NCBI GenBank assembly: GCA_016618085.1 | Contig: JABLTG010000083.1 | Coordinates: forward strand, 21,770 to 85,769 | Reading direction: 5' to 3' | DNA length: 64,000 bases | Source: Neovahlkampfia damariscottae | Lineage: Eukaryota > Heterolobosea > Selenaionea > Neovahlkampfiida > Neovahlkampfiidae | In this document: positions 34,620 through 44,867 of the stretch, piece by piece | How the letters are laid out: each line of letters begins with the position of its first letter | Numbering within the stretch: position 1 is the stretch's first letter | Position numbers and translations under genes: made by a program | The notes under the pieces: generated by a model | Databases searched by the model: none | The model's input: only the letters and a program-made list of their open reading frames with translations | Told to the model about the DNA's origin: nothing

Positions 34620-35651
34620 ATGAAACCACATAGAAAATCAAAAGAACATGGAACTGTTCTTAAAATGAAAGAATCCCTGAGGTCTTCAGAATTTAAATAT
34701 TTAAATACAACACATGTTGATGATGAAAACGGAATTTCTTGTTTAGCCTATGACAAAATAACAAAAGAAATATATTACGGAAACTACAATGGAAGTATAA
34801 ATATTTTAAACAAAAACACTAGTTTCAAGTTAAAAAATGAAAAAAATTCAGGGTTACTTGTTTTACCAGATGGTAATTTAATATCTCATGGAAAAAATCA
34901 ATTTGTGATATGGAAAAATCAAAAACCAATTTTAAATTTCTTACCAAACAAAGGATGGGTGAGAAGTGTTACTACATTCAGAAATGGCTCAATAATTTTA
35001 ACAGCTGGAAATGAATCTGATGGTATCAAGACTTTCCACATCAAAGAATTATATAAAAATAACATTGAACCAATATCAACTTTAAGTTTGACAAATACAT
35101 GGATTTATTCAATTTCAAACATAAAAGATGAGTATTATGGATATTCAATGGGAACTCATGTTTATTATATCAGAAAATTGAATAATGATAAATTGGTCAG
35201 AGAATATTCTCAATCATCTTTTAAAACAAATTTATGTTATGTTTATTCAGAGAAATTAAATTATTTGATACTTGGAAACTATGATGGAAAATTGTTTATT
35301 TTTGATGTCTCAAGTGATGAACCAGATGATTGGGAAATCATCAAATGTGTTGAATTACAAAAATCAATTCCATCAATGATACTTTTACCAGAGGATAGGT
35401 TGGCTGCTTCACATTATGCGGGTGATATTTCAATCGTGAATTTAGTAACTTTTGAAATCATCACTGAACTTCAATTAAATGATAAAAAATCAGACACAGA
35501 TGATTTAATACTTGTTGAAGATAAATATATTTATAGTTGTACGGATGATGGAAATATCCACATTTGGAAAATCCCAGATATTATTCCAAAATCTATTTTA
35601 GAACAGCTGTCCAAGAAAAAAACTTTTGACATCAATTTTTCGTTTAAGTAA
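34620..35651 (+). CDS. WD40-like beta-propeller protein
   Basis: Intronless, 343 residues. Degenerate WD-type repeats: ISCLAYDKITKEIYYGNYNGSINI, GLLVLPDGNLISHGKNQFVIW, WIYSISN, LNYLILGNYDGKLFIF, RLAASHYAGDISIV and YIYSCTDDGNIHIWKIP. Seven blades are plausible. No other domain is present, so a scaffold role is the only reasonable inference; partner unknown. The frame is open for about 36 codons upstream, but the ATG at 34620 starts the conserved protein and has CCAATC about 30 bases before it. The short basic N-terminus is not a signal peptide. Confidence 0.78.
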   Translation: MKPHRKSKEHGTVLKMKESLRSSEFKYLNTTHVDDENGISCLAYDKITKEIYYGNYNGSINILNKNTSFKLKNEKNSGLLVLPDGNLISHGKNQFVIWKNQKPILNFLPNKGWVRSVTTFRNGSIILTAGNESDGIKTFHIKELYKNNIEPISTLSLTNTWIYSISNIKDEYYGYSMGTHVYYIRKLNNDKLVREYSQSSFKTNLCYVYSEKLNYLILGNYDGKLFIFDVSSDEPDDWEIIKCVELQKSIPSMILLPEDRLAASHYAGDISIVNLVTFEIITELQLNDKKSDTDDLILVEDKYIYSCTDDGNIHIWKIPDIIPKSILEQLSKKKTFDINFSFK

Positions 35652-35719
35652 TGTATTCGCAATGAATTTACATTTGGTTTCTTGATTTATTGAAACAAGA
35701 ATGTTCACCAATAAAATTT

Positions 35720-36589
35720 TTATTCCAAAGATTTTTTTTCACTTCGAAAAAAATAATAAAGATAGAAAATCGAAAATGAAGTGATAGTATGCCATAAGGC
35801 ATGAAATTGAACTGGTGAATCAGGAAAACAATAAATACCAAAAATATCCAACAACCAAAACCCAAAGCCAATGATAAAGGTTAAACAACACAAAATCAAA
35901 TAATACAACTGAACAGACTTTGAATTCCAATAATAAAACCATGCAACAAATACTAAATCCAAAAGAATTATGGTGGTTAATTGTTGAGCACTTGTGAAAA
36001 TTCCCTTTGTTATGAGAAACAATACCCCAAAAAGACAATGAATCAAAATGTAGATCCAGTGAGTTGATTTTTGACTTTTGAAGAAATTGAATGAATCAAA
36101 TTGATGATAAACAACATAGAAAATTGGAAATGAAACCACTCCGAACATCATTCCAGCATCATATCGATTTAACTCAGAACAGGTGCAAGCATGAAATGAA
36201 AAAGACCCCACAGCATGAAAAATGTTATGTATCCCATACATGATTGTAATACTTGGATATTTTATAATGTTTGAAGTGGTGGCTGTGATTTCTCCAAAAA
36301 AGTGATCATACACTCCTATTGCTGTTATCAACAAGCCAACAAAGTAGTATGCAAAGTCACTGTAAGAGTTGCTTTTTTCTCTTATAAAATCTTTCATTAT
36401 TATTCTTTCGCATATTTTCATCGGTTTGAAATGCCAATCTTTCCAAGGATCTTTCCCTTCATATTGTTCATCAATTTCAATGATCATGTAAAGAGATTGT
36501 GTAAAAATAAACAGAATAAATAACAGCAGAGCTATTTGAGCAATCAATGATTTCGGAAGTGTACTGTCAGTTTGAGGTTCGTTGGTCAT
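35720..36589 (-). CDS. Ceramidase-like seven-helix membrane hydrolase (CREST superfamily)
   Basis: Intronless, 289 residues, with seven membrane helices. The conserved metal-site motifs of the alkaline ceramidase/PAQR/Per1 (CREST) superfamily are visible: CERII...SNSYSDFAYY in the first loop and helix 2, HAVGSFSFHACTCSELNRYD around helix 3-4 (His and Asp), and FHALWHTITS near the C-terminus (HxxxH). These ligands hold a catalytic zinc in alkaline ceramidases, which cut ceramide to sphingosine and fatty acid in ER or Golgi. Substrate here could also be another lipid amide or a GPI-linked lipid. Codons and length fit an intact gene. GATTGG lies about 35 bases upstream. Confidence 0.82.
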   Translation of the reverse strand: MTNEPQTDSTLPKSLIAQIALLLFILFIFTQSLYMIIEIDEQYEGKDPWKDWHFKPMKICERIIMKDFIREKSNSYSDFAYYFVGLLITAIGVYDHFFGEITATTSNIIKYPSITIMYGIHNIFHAVGSFSFHACTCSELNRYDAGMMFGVVSFPIFYVVYHQFDSFNFFKSQKSTHWIYILIHCLFGVLFLITKGIFTSAQQLTTIILLDLVFVAWFYYWNSKSVQLYYLILCCLTFIIGFGFWLLDIFGIYCFPDSPVQFHALWHTITSFSIFYLYYFFRSEKKSLE

Positions 36590-36942
36590 GTCAGTACCAA
36601 AATTGAAGAAATTTGATTGGATAAAACTGTTAAACTAACAAAAAAGAAGGGAGGGCAAGGAAACTATAATGTAAATGATTAATATCAGGAAGGAAGGAAG
36701 TCTCCTCGAAAATGCCCTTCTGTCAGTTTAAAACAAATTGATCTTATTAAACCAGTTTTCCGAAGAAGACAAAAATTATGGTGAAATTGAAACTTCAAAA
36801 AAAAAATCAGTCAAAAGAACTTAATCATGAAATCATTCAGCCTCTGTTCGTAATTGTTCATCATCAAATTCCATAAATATAAATTTCCAAATAAAATAAA
36901 AAATTCAAAAAAAAAAAAGATTAAGGTTCTCTTAACGCTATT
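36590..36942. other. Intergenic region
   Basis: About 350 bases with the promoter of the ceramidase-like gene at its left end (GATTGG near 36624). AT-rich, with a purine run GGAAGGAAGGAAG near 36690. No gene recognised. Confidence 0.5.
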
Positions 36943-38056
36943 TTATTTTTCAAAATTTTCAAGGTGTTTCATCAAGCATTGCTAAATTTACAAATAAGAA
37001 AAGAAAAAGAAAAATCTTACCATGTACTCTTTTCTCTTGACTGAATCAAGTTTCATAATTTTTTCTTGAACTTCTGAGAACTTTGTATTGAATTCTTTGA
37101 GTGCTGTGAGTATTTCTTTTTCTTCATTTTCTTGTTCTTCTTCATCTTCAGTTTGTCCATCTCTTTTTCTTTTCTTGGTTGTTTGTTGATTCGGTTTTCT
37201 TGCCAAAACCAAAAAATTAGGTGAAATCAAAGTTAAAACCGGTTTTTTTAAGTCGTCATTCAAAAAATATGAAACTTTAAAGGCAAAATTTTTCTTATTG
37301 TGATGATAACTAACATCATTAAATTGTAGTTTCAAACAAGTTGTGAAAAAGTTTTTTGAATCAACCACGGATGAAGAAATACCAGTTTCTGTTATACCTG
37401 AAATAATAGGTGTTTTGTTTTGTTTTAAAATCTCATCCTTGGAATTTCCATCAACGCAAGTTAGTCTGTGTTAATTTTTTTTTTAATTTTTTTTTTTAAT
37501 TTTACTTTACATACAAAAATTTCAAATTTGAAGGTACATTTTTTAATTCACAATTCAGTTCATATTTAATTGAAGAATATAATCTTTCAGGTAGAACATC
37601 AGTTTCTTTTTCTTTTCTTGAGCGGAGTATTAATTGTGATTGTGAATTTTTAAAAGTCTCTTCAACTTGATTTATGTTCCATTTTCTTTTGAGACTTTGC
37701 TGTAATTGTCTTTCATTTTTAATTTTTTTGTTTAAAATTTTGTCTGGTAATTTCAGTTGAGGAACAGGTCTTTGACTTGAATAATCTGTAATTTGTTGTG
37801 GAGCGATTCTAGGTTCTAATTTTGGTACAATAGGAATATAACTTTGTGATAAACTTAATGGTGATGGCATTACAGAATTTGGAAGAGCTGAAGGTAAACT
37901 GAAAGTACTTAAAGGTGAAGGAAAAAGTGAGTACAGAGGATTCGTAGCACTTGCATCTTGAAACAGATTTGAAAGTGATGAAGATGGTGTATTGTTACCA
38001 GTATGTTGGTTTTTTGGTGCTGTCATAGGGTTTGGAGAGGAATTTGAGCCTTCCAT
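36943..38056 (-). CDS. Candidate transcription factor with Ig-like DNA-binding core
   Basis: Three exons (introns about 58 nt or less near 37445-37505 and 39 nt near 36980-37018) encode about 340 residues. The N-terminal third is Ser/Pro/Asn-rich and disordered. A central domain of about 150 residues includes LILRSRKEKE, FLYVKLTCVDG, LKLQFNDVSYHHNKKNFAF and LISPNFLVLARK. It is followed by a nuclear-type basic stretch (TKKRKRDG) and a coiled coil. The beta-rich core with alternating strands and the placing of the basic residues recall Ig-fold factors (Rel/STAT-like) and Dictyostelium CudA-type proteins. This assignment is from pattern only and needs a profile search. GATTGGTT lies about 50 bases upstream of the ATG. 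Confidence 0.6.
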
Positions 38057-38182
38057 TGTAACTTTTCCTCCAAGCCGTTAATTTTAAACTTGAACAGAGA
38101 CTGATGTGATTGGTTGAATATCCCTCATCAAAAAATTAACAGTTTTTGGATAAAAGTGTAGAATTAAAGAACAACTATTGAT

Positions 38183-38696
38183 ATGGATAACCAATTCATT
38201 GAAGATTTACAACTTTCAATTTATAATAATTTTCTTGATGGAGTGAAAGAGTTACACTTGAAAGTTGATTGTAACAAACAATACTCTTTGTTAGGTGTAA
38301 GTTTTGATCAAAATACTTAATATAAAAAAGTGTTCTGCTTCTGGTCGTGGTTATAAAATTAATGCTGGCCATAAAAGGAAATTAAATTTTTATTACCTGG
38401 AAGACGAGGATTTTTCATTAGGTTCTAGTATACCATGGACACCAATTCAATATGCATCAGCACTCAATCGTTCTCAAATTTTAACTTTTTTTTTGAATCA
38501 AGGTTACAATCACCAAACAAAAGATTCTTCAAATAAAACAGCTCTTGAAATAACAAAACAATTGAATAAACAAACAACTTTTGAGATACTAAGTTCATTT
38601 GAAAGAGAGTTTGAATTCAAAAAAAATTTGTTAACAACATTTCAGTTTCCAGTGGAAGGAGATTGTTTGATTCATTGTACAAAAAAGAAAAAATGA
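38183..38696 (+). CDS. Small ankyrin-repeat protein
   Basis: Two exons (34-nt intron at about 38296-38329), 159 residues. The central part fits ankyrin repeats: WTPIQYASALNRSQILTFFLNQG, YNHQTKDSSNKTALEITK. Residues before it (SGRGYKINAGHKRKLN) are basic. No other domain, so it is probably an adaptor. It converges on the RGS-sirtuin gene, the stop codons being about 25 bases apart. The gene is close to its upstream neighbour: the divergent starts at 38056 and 38183 share a 126-base promoter containing GATTGG. Confidence 0.7.
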
Positions 38697-38719
38697 AACT
38701 TAAATAAATAGTCAATTTT

Positions 38720-40377
38720 TTAGATTTCTAATTTATATTCTTCCATTAAAAAAATCAAAAAATCATCTGAAAACACGTGTAAATGAGCATTCGTCGATTT
38801 TTGTGAACTTAATTTTTTTTGAATATCTGAATGTACATTATAAGGTGAACTAACAATAACTTTTACATCATTATTTACTGTGTGTAACATTGAAAAAGGT
38901 CTAAATTCAAAAATTATTCTATTTTTTTTTTTTACCTAGAATTACATTTTGAATCAAGGATTATTATCAAATCTGCTTTTTTGATTTGTGAAATAACCCT
39001 CTCCATAGTGGTATCATCAACAGGTGCATAATTTTCAGTTACTGTTGAAGACAACATTCCTTGACATACTTCACAAAAACTAATTAATTGCATTCCTTGT
39101 GAAGACAAATTCTTTCCACCACTATCATATGATTTTTTACATTTTGAACAATCTTTTTAAAAAAGTTCAATATGAATCTAAAATTTACATTCTGTACATT
39201 TATTGCCATATAATTCAGTCAAACAGTCTTCTTTAATTCCAGCAGATTTAAGAGTCCCTTCAGTACTTGATGAAATAACGTGTTTTATGACATCTTTTTC
39301 AACAAGTTTATTAATCATCAAATGTGTTAAATTTACACCTTTCTTATCAGAGATTGAGAGACAATTCGTTTTTAATCTTTTAATAACATTTAATTGGACA
39401 GCTATTCTTTGATTTTTAAACTTCATGTTTAATTTGATAACTTCTTCATAATGTTTATCATATTTCGTTGTTTTTATATTTTCAAATAAATTGGAAGTTT
39501 TGTAATTTTGAAAATCATCATGCAGCAAAACAACATATTTTGAAGTGGACAAAAATTTTCTGATTTTTATCATTTTTGTTTCATAAGTTTCAGGTGTATC
39601 TAATATACCTTTAACTTCAAATTCTTGATCAACTCTTTGACTTCCTTCTGGAAAATAAAAGTCACTTGAACTTTTTCTTTTAAAAGGTTTTTCACTTCTT
39701 TTTCGCATAGTTTGAAGTGAATGTTTTCTTGGAACAATATTATTGTGATAATCTGCCACCATATCTTCATCAGGATCAAAAATTGAATCTGAATGTATAT
39801 CCGCTGCTGCTGATCGAGCTTGAAGGAATTCAACTAAAGTTTGATTTTTAGAGACACCTATATTTTGAGTTAAATCACCAACAGAAATAGATCTTCTAAT
39901 TTTTCTCATGAATTGTTGAAATGGACCTTCTTCTTTTGGTGGACTTTTTACAAAGTCAGTGTACTTTGAACTGTGTCTGAACATGTCAACTTCGTGTGAT
40001 AATTCATTAGTTAAACTGTTCATTAACTCATCTATAATCTCTTTTTTAACTATTTTATCCTGTAGGTCTTTTTGTAGTTGTTTTATAATTTTTTCGTCAA
40101 AAAGTTTTTCTTCGTGAACTTTATATAAATCAAAAAAAGTTGACAAGTAGGAATGCTTTTGTTTGAATCTAGAACACCTCCTACATTGATTCAATTGAAA
40201 AAGAAGTTGACATTGACCAGCAGAACTGAAAAGTTATTTTTTTGTTTTTTTGACTCACTTTTTGGTATTTTCACAATGCTCATAGAAGAGATCATACAGT
40301 TCTTTGTTTTGGAAAATTTCGGGCAGAGTTAGTTTTGGACCATCTTGTTGAGACAAGCCCAGAACTTTTTTCTTCAT
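38720..40377 (-). CDS. RGS domain fused to a sirtuin-like (catalytically dead) domain
   Basis: Four exons (introns about 33-36 nt near 40226-40260, 39145-39182 and 38902-38938), about 517 residues. Residues 1-150 resemble an RGS domain: LTLPEIFQNKELYDLFYEH, LLFQLNQCRRCSRF, ELSHEVDMFRHSSKYTDFV. A Ser/Arg-rich linker follows, then a sirtuin fold. It begins KYVVLLHDDFQNYK in place of GAGIS, runs through NLTHLMINKLVEKDVIKHVIS, TEGTLKSAGI in place of NxDGLHxxAG (catalytic His lost), LTELYGNKC, a Cys4 zinc site, and ends KKADLIIILDSKCNSRPF and VKVIVSSPYN. NAD binding and deacetylation are unlikely, so it may be a scaffold. It shares a 71-base promoter with the PhyH gene. Confidence 0.75.
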
Positions 40378-40448
40378 CTTTTTTTTTTATTGTGATATGA
40401 TTGGTGGAAGTTTCAAATCCAATCAAAATCGTTTTCCTTTTGTAAACG
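40378..40448. promoter_or_regulatory. Compact bidirectional promoter with paired CCAATC elements
   Basis: Only 71 bases separate the divergent starts at 40377 (minus) and 40449 (plus). The spacer holds GATTGG at 40399-40404 and CCAATC at 40419-40424, an inverted pair. Each reads CCAATC toward its own gene, 21-25 bases from the ATG. This is the cleanest example of the start-proximal element. Confidence 0.6.
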
Positions 40449-41353
40449 ATGATGAAAGCAAAATTGAACATTTTAGGAAAAAATTTCAAATTTTATTCAA
40501 AATTGAAATTAAATTCCTTGGAGGAATTCAAAAATAGGGGTTATATTCAAAGCTCTGTTTTCTTTTCCCAACAAGAAAAAGAAAACTTGATTAATTGGAC
40601 AAAGGAAATACAAAACTGGAAAGAAGTGAAAGGAAAATATTTAATTTATCATGAAAAACATCAAGGGAAGGATTTACTTTGCAGAATTGAAAATTTCATA
40701 CCATATCATGAAGAATTGTCTAAATTGGTACTAGGAAAATTAACTGATGCTTGTTCTCTATTATTAGAAGAAAAAGCTATATTATATAAAGATAAAATCA
40801 ATTTCAAATTACCAAATGGAAGTAAGAATTTTCGTCATTTTTTTTTTAAATTTTTGTTAAATAGAAGGTTCTTTTAAGAAAAAACTGAAATTAAAAAGGT
40901 TATGCACCTCATCAAGATGCTCCTGCTTTCCATCATTTAGCTAAAAAAAAACAACTTTCTGTTATGATTGCAGTTGATGAAGCCACTACAGAATCAGGTT
41001 GTTTAGAATTTGTTCCTGGAGAAAATAAACAACTATTTCCAAACATAGATGGTGTTTTAACAGAAGAAATTGTCAAACAATGGGAAAAGGAAAACAAATG
41101 GAAACCTGTTTTTGCGAAACCTGGTGACGTCATTTTTTTTGATTCATTTGTGCCTCATAGATCAGGCCAGAATACAAGTTCAAATCCAAGAAGGAATTAT
41201 TATTTAACATATAATGTTGCATCAGAAGGTGATCTGAGAGAAGCTTATTATAAAGATAAGAGAATTAATTTTCCTCCAACTTTTGAAAGAGAAGAAGGAA
41301 AAGATTATGCAGCAGGAAAGAAAATTTATAATGTTGCAAATCCCATTGAATAG
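40449..41353 (+). CDS. Phytanoyl-CoA dioxygenase (PhyH) family oxygenase
   Basis: About 276 residues. Fe(II)/2-oxoglutarate oxygenase fold. The HxD iron ligands are in GYAPHQDAPAF, the distal His and Arg are in DSFVPHRSGQN, and FAKPGDVIFFDSF is the strand before the last His. Such enzymes hydroxylate fatty acyl-CoA or other small molecules. Between LPNG and YAPHQD the DNA has two possible readings: one 77-nt intron, or two introns of 43 and 31 nt around a 3-nt exon AAG at 40865-40867, which gives the family-like NGKGYAPHQD. N-terminus is basic and amphipathic and may be a mitochondrial or peroxisomal presequence (inferred). CCAATC lies 25 bases upstream. Confidence 0.9.
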
Positions 41354-41576
41354 AAATTAGAAACGTTAAAGTTTATTTTTTTTCGAAATTTCAAAAAAGT
41401 ATTTTGTTTTTCTTTTTCTTTTTTAATTTTACAAGCTTCCAATTGGATCATTTTGATGAAAATGAAGAAATTTGATTGGTGTTCTGAATTTTTTAATTCT
41501 CCGAACTTTACCAGTCATTATAAAACGGTTATGAAGTTGTAATCAAAATTTAAAAAGAAAATTAGAACAACAAGAA

Positions 41577-42122
41577 ATGTCACAGAATAATTCATTTAAT
41601 TTTCCAATTTTGAAGCCGTTACATGAATGTACTACACCACAAGAACTAAAACAACGAGAAATGGATGAAAAAAATTTTATTCTTCACACTTATTATCTTG
41701 AAAATACACAAAATGAAAAAAAACCAGAAGAAAACTTTGAAATTCACAATTTTAGCGCCATCTTTGATAGTATCGACATTCACTCACCAACAATTACTTT
41801 AGCACAACATCACAAAGCAATTGAAGCAACAAAACAAAATGAACAATATTTAATCTCAAAAAAAAGACACTACAAAAAAAACCGTTTACGAACTAATTTA
41901 GTAAAAAGATGCTCAAATTCTGATTGTGATCAATATTATGAAACTATAGAAGTTGCTCAAAACAAAAGATTGGAATTTCAAACACAACGTTTCAAAAGTA
42001 CTCATTGTTTTCGATGTGGTAATTCAATTCGATATTATTTTATGGGTAAATGGCAATCAAGTGCTTTGGTCTCAAAAAATATTCAAATTTTAAAGTTAAA
42101 CAATAAAAATGAGGAGAAATGA
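41577..42122 (+). CDS. Zinc-ribbon protein of unknown function
   Basis: Intronless, 181 residues. The C-terminal half has basic stretches (KKRHYKKNRLRTNLVKR) and a four-Cys zinc ribbon: CSNSDC, then about 24 residues later CFRCGN. Layout (variable N-terminus, basic helix, ribbon) suggests nucleic acid or protein binding in the nucleus. I do not recognise the family. GATTGG lies about 75 bases upstream. Its small size and compact spacing to the CwfJ gene (72 bases) are like neighbouring intact genes. Confidence 0.65.
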   Translation: MSQNNSFNFPILKPLHECTTPQELKQREMDEKNFILHTYYLENTQNEKKPEENFEIHNFSAIFDSIDIHSPTITLAQHHKAIEATKQNEQYLISKKRHYKKNRLRTNLVKRCSNSDCDQYYETIEVAQNKRLEFQTQRFKSTHCFRCGNSIRYYFMGKWQSSALVSKNIQILKLNNKNEEK

Positions 42123-42194
42123 AATAAAAAATAAATAAAAAACGTTATTGAGAATTATCCAATCATTTGTCCTTCCACTTCATCCAATTTAAAA

Positions 42195-43856
42195 ATGTTA
42201 AAAGGATTAGTAATTGTTCCTTCCTACGAAATTTTAAATCATAAAAGAGAAAAAAAAGAAACAATAGAACAAGAAGAAAAAGAAGAAATTTCTACTGTTG
42301 AACGTGAGTCATGGATGACAACACCAAGAGAAGAAGAAAAAATTGAAAAAGAAATTCAACAAGAAGAAACTTCAATAGGACCTTCTTTAGATGTATTTAA
42401 ACCAAAGGAAGTTGAAGTTAAACCAGGCATTTCCAAAATAGACGTCAGTTGGAGATTGAAATCTTTGGAAAGAGCCAGAGAAAGAGCTAAAGAAGAAGGA
42501 ACCTCTGTTGATGAGATTTTATTAAAAACATGGGGTAAAACAGAAGCTCAAATGGTTGAATTAATCGAAGAACAAAAAAATCCAAACAGAAAAAAAAATT
42601 CTTCATCAAATTCTTATTCATTCACTCAGACAATGAGAAAACCTGAAGAATCAATGGACTTGAAATGGAAACAAGAAAATATATCAGAAAAACAAAAAAC
42701 AGAAGAAAAATTAGAAAATGTTAAAACTCCGCAACAACAAAATCAACAAACATCCACAACCATTAACATGTCTGAAGACTTAAATAAACTTTCAGCAAAG
42801 GCATTAAAAGCTCAATTAATGGGTGACATGGATACTTATAATGAATTAAACAAAAAAATAGAACAAATTAGATCACTTGTGAAAAAAGGATTTGATGAAG
42901 TAGTTGTACTTCCTGAATTTGATGCTAAAGGAAACAAAATTACAAAGAAATTAGGTGATTCTGCCAACTTGGATGATTTAGTTTTAGAAATGAGACAAAA
43001 TTCAAATTCACATGAAAACGTGATGTACAAAAGTTATGGTGAAATGGATACAGATGAACAATATGATACCATTGGAACAGAAACATCACAAAACAAAAAA
43101 AGAAAGAGAAATCAAGAAGATTCAAAATTGAGAAAGAAACAGATAAATGAATACAATAAAATGAAACAAATAGGAGAAACGTGTACTCTTTGTTATAACA
43201 GTCCAAAGATGAAGAAATATTTGATTATAGCATTAGGCGAAAAAACATTTTTGGCAATACCACCTTTTGGATCCTTGTTAAAAGGTCATTGTATTATTTC
43301 AACATTTGAACATCGTTTGGCTTTGAATCAATGTGATGAAGATGAATGGAATGAAATTCAAAAATTCAGAACAAGTTTAAAAAAAATGTTTGTATCAATG
43401 GGTAAAGATGTTGTATTTATAGAAACTGTAACATCATATAATATGAAAAAACAACTTCATTCATTCATGGAATGCATTCCTTTATCACAAGAAGATTTTG
43501 AAGTTGCACCAGGATATTTTAAAAAAGCGATTATGGATTCTGACTCTGAATGGTCACAAAATAAGAAATTGATTGATACTAGAGGTAGAGGAATAACTAA
43601 AAGTGTCCCAAAAGATTTTCCATACTTTCATGTTGAATTTACGCTCTCTGGTGGATTTGCTCATGTTATTGAAGATTGGACAAAATTTCCATATTTTTTT
43701 GGAAGAGAAATTATCGCTGGAATGTTGGACTTACCTTTAAACCTTATAAAAGAACGAGAAGAAGATGAAGAAATTGAAAAGAAAAATGTTTTGGAGTTTG
43801 TGAAAAATTATGAAAAATTCGATTGGACAATTGAACTAGATGGAGGTGAATATTAA
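42195..43856 (+). CDS. CWF19L2: CWF19-like (CwfJ family) splicing factor
   Basis: Intronless, 553 residues. The N-terminal half is charged and disordered. The C-terminal half contains both CwfJ domains: CTLCYNSPKMKKYLIIALGEK, PPFGSLLKGHCIIS, HRLALNQCDEDEW, then the second domain with KDFPYFHVEFTLSGGFAHVIED and FPYFFGREIIAGMLDLP. This protein is part of late/intron-lariat spliceosomes and works with the debranching enzyme. A Cys (CTLC) pair and the His residues of a HIT-like metal site are kept. Splicing is clearly heavily used in this genome, which has very short introns, and this factor acts on the released lariat. CCAATC lies about 45 bases upstream. Confidence 0.93.
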   Translation: MLKGLVIVPSYEILNHKREKKETIEQEEKEEISTVERESWMTTPREEEKIEKEIQQEETSIGPSLDVFKPKEVEVKPGISKIDVSWRLKSLERARERAKEEGTSVDEILLKTWGKTEAQMVELIEEQKNPNRKKNSSSNSYSFTQTMRKPEESMDLKWKQENISEKQKTEEKLENVKTPQQQNQQTSTTINMSEDLNKLSAKALKAQLMGDMDTYNELNKKIEQIRSLVKKGFDEVVVLPEFDAKGNKITKKLGDSANLDDLVLEMRQNSNSHENVMYKSYGEMDTDEQYDTIGTETSQNKKRKRNQEDSKLRKKQINEYNKMKQIGETCTLCYNSPKMKKYLIIALGEKTFLAIPPFGSLLKGHCIISTFEHRLALNQCDEDEWNEIQKFRTSLKKMFVSMGKDVVFIETVTSYNMKKQLHSFMECIPLSQEDFEVAPGYFKKAIMDSDSEWSQNKKLIDTRGRGITKSVPKDFPYFHVEFTLSGGFAHVIEDWTKFPYFFGREIIAGMLDLPLNLIKEREEDEEIEKKNVLEFVKNYEKFDWTIELDGGEY

Positions 43857-43940
43857 TGAAATGTGAATATCAATAGATTAGAATAAATAGAAAAAAAGAA
43901 AAAAACGAACATTTGAAATTGAATAAATTTTTCAACTTTC

Positions 43941-44653
43941 TTATTTTTTTGATGGCAATTGATGTTTAAAATGATCAGCAGAAATACCTTTTTTGACACT
44001 ATCTGACAACCATTCATAATACTTTTCAATAAATGTTTTAACTTCATCATATTTAACAAATAAATCAAAATCTAAAAGAGTCAATACTTGTGCTTCATAT
44101 CTATTCCATTCACTTAAATCAATAATTTCATTATCATCAAATAAATCAATTGAATTAAAATCACTCAAATAAGTCTTATTACTACAATAAGAATCTTCAT
44201 ACATTTTGGATCCTAACATTATACAAATCGCTAAATAAATTCTATAGTTATAAAAATCTATATCAAGGTCAGTTTGTGTTTTTAATTTTTCAAAATAAAT
44301 GACACCAACAACAGTACAAATTGGATGATAAAATATCTTGGAAAATGCATAACCTATGAATTCTTTTATATTTTTATAATGACTATCGCCTTTTCTTGTT
44401 TCATAACCTTCTGGGTCTTCTGTGTGACATAAAATGGCATAACAAGTTTGACTGAGGAATTTTCTAACAATAGCTCTTTGAATCAAAGCTGTTTGACTCA
44501 TTGAAAGTGTTTTTTTTGTGCTTTCCGAAACTACATCCTCTTTTGTAAAAATTGAATTTAATTTTTTGTTTTTTTAATTTTACCTGAGTCTAGAATCATT
44601 TGGTCGATCCAACTGTGAGGTCTTGCAAAACTGGCGTGTATTCTTTGGGTCAT
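43941..44653 (-). CDS. Cyclin (PHO80/cyclin-P type), copy 1
   Basis: Two exons (44-nt intron at about 44540-44583), 222 residues. Cyclin box motifs: FYHPICTVVGVIYFEKL, YLAICIMLGSKMYEDSYCSN, DLSEWNRYEAQVLTLLDFDLFV. The pattern SKMYEDxxxxN and the single-box size fit Pcl/Pho80-like cyclins of the U/P type, partners of Pho85/CDK5-like kinases in nutrient or polarity control. Exon 1 encodes ARPHSWIDQMI, and its join is supported by the matching N-terminus in copy 2 (AKLPWITNSL). ORF and PLP decarboxylase neighbour are duplicated downstream. Confidence 0.8.
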
Positions 44654-44867
44654 TTTTCACCTCCTTTCAAAACTTTTTGTAAATCGCAACTAGAAACTCT
44701 GTTAACCAATCGTTTCATTGGAATATTAGCTATTTATAGTTTTTGTCAACGGAAACTAATTTTGATAAAATCAAGTTTGAAAAATAAATTACTTTTTTCA
44801 TTTTTCTACTTCCAATACTGTTGATTGGTCAAATAATAATTCAACCGATTCCAAATTTTTCATCACC

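Noticed and set aside
36685-36700. GGAAGGAAGGAAG run as a microsatellite or regulatory site
   Set aside because: Only three to four units, too short to support a call.
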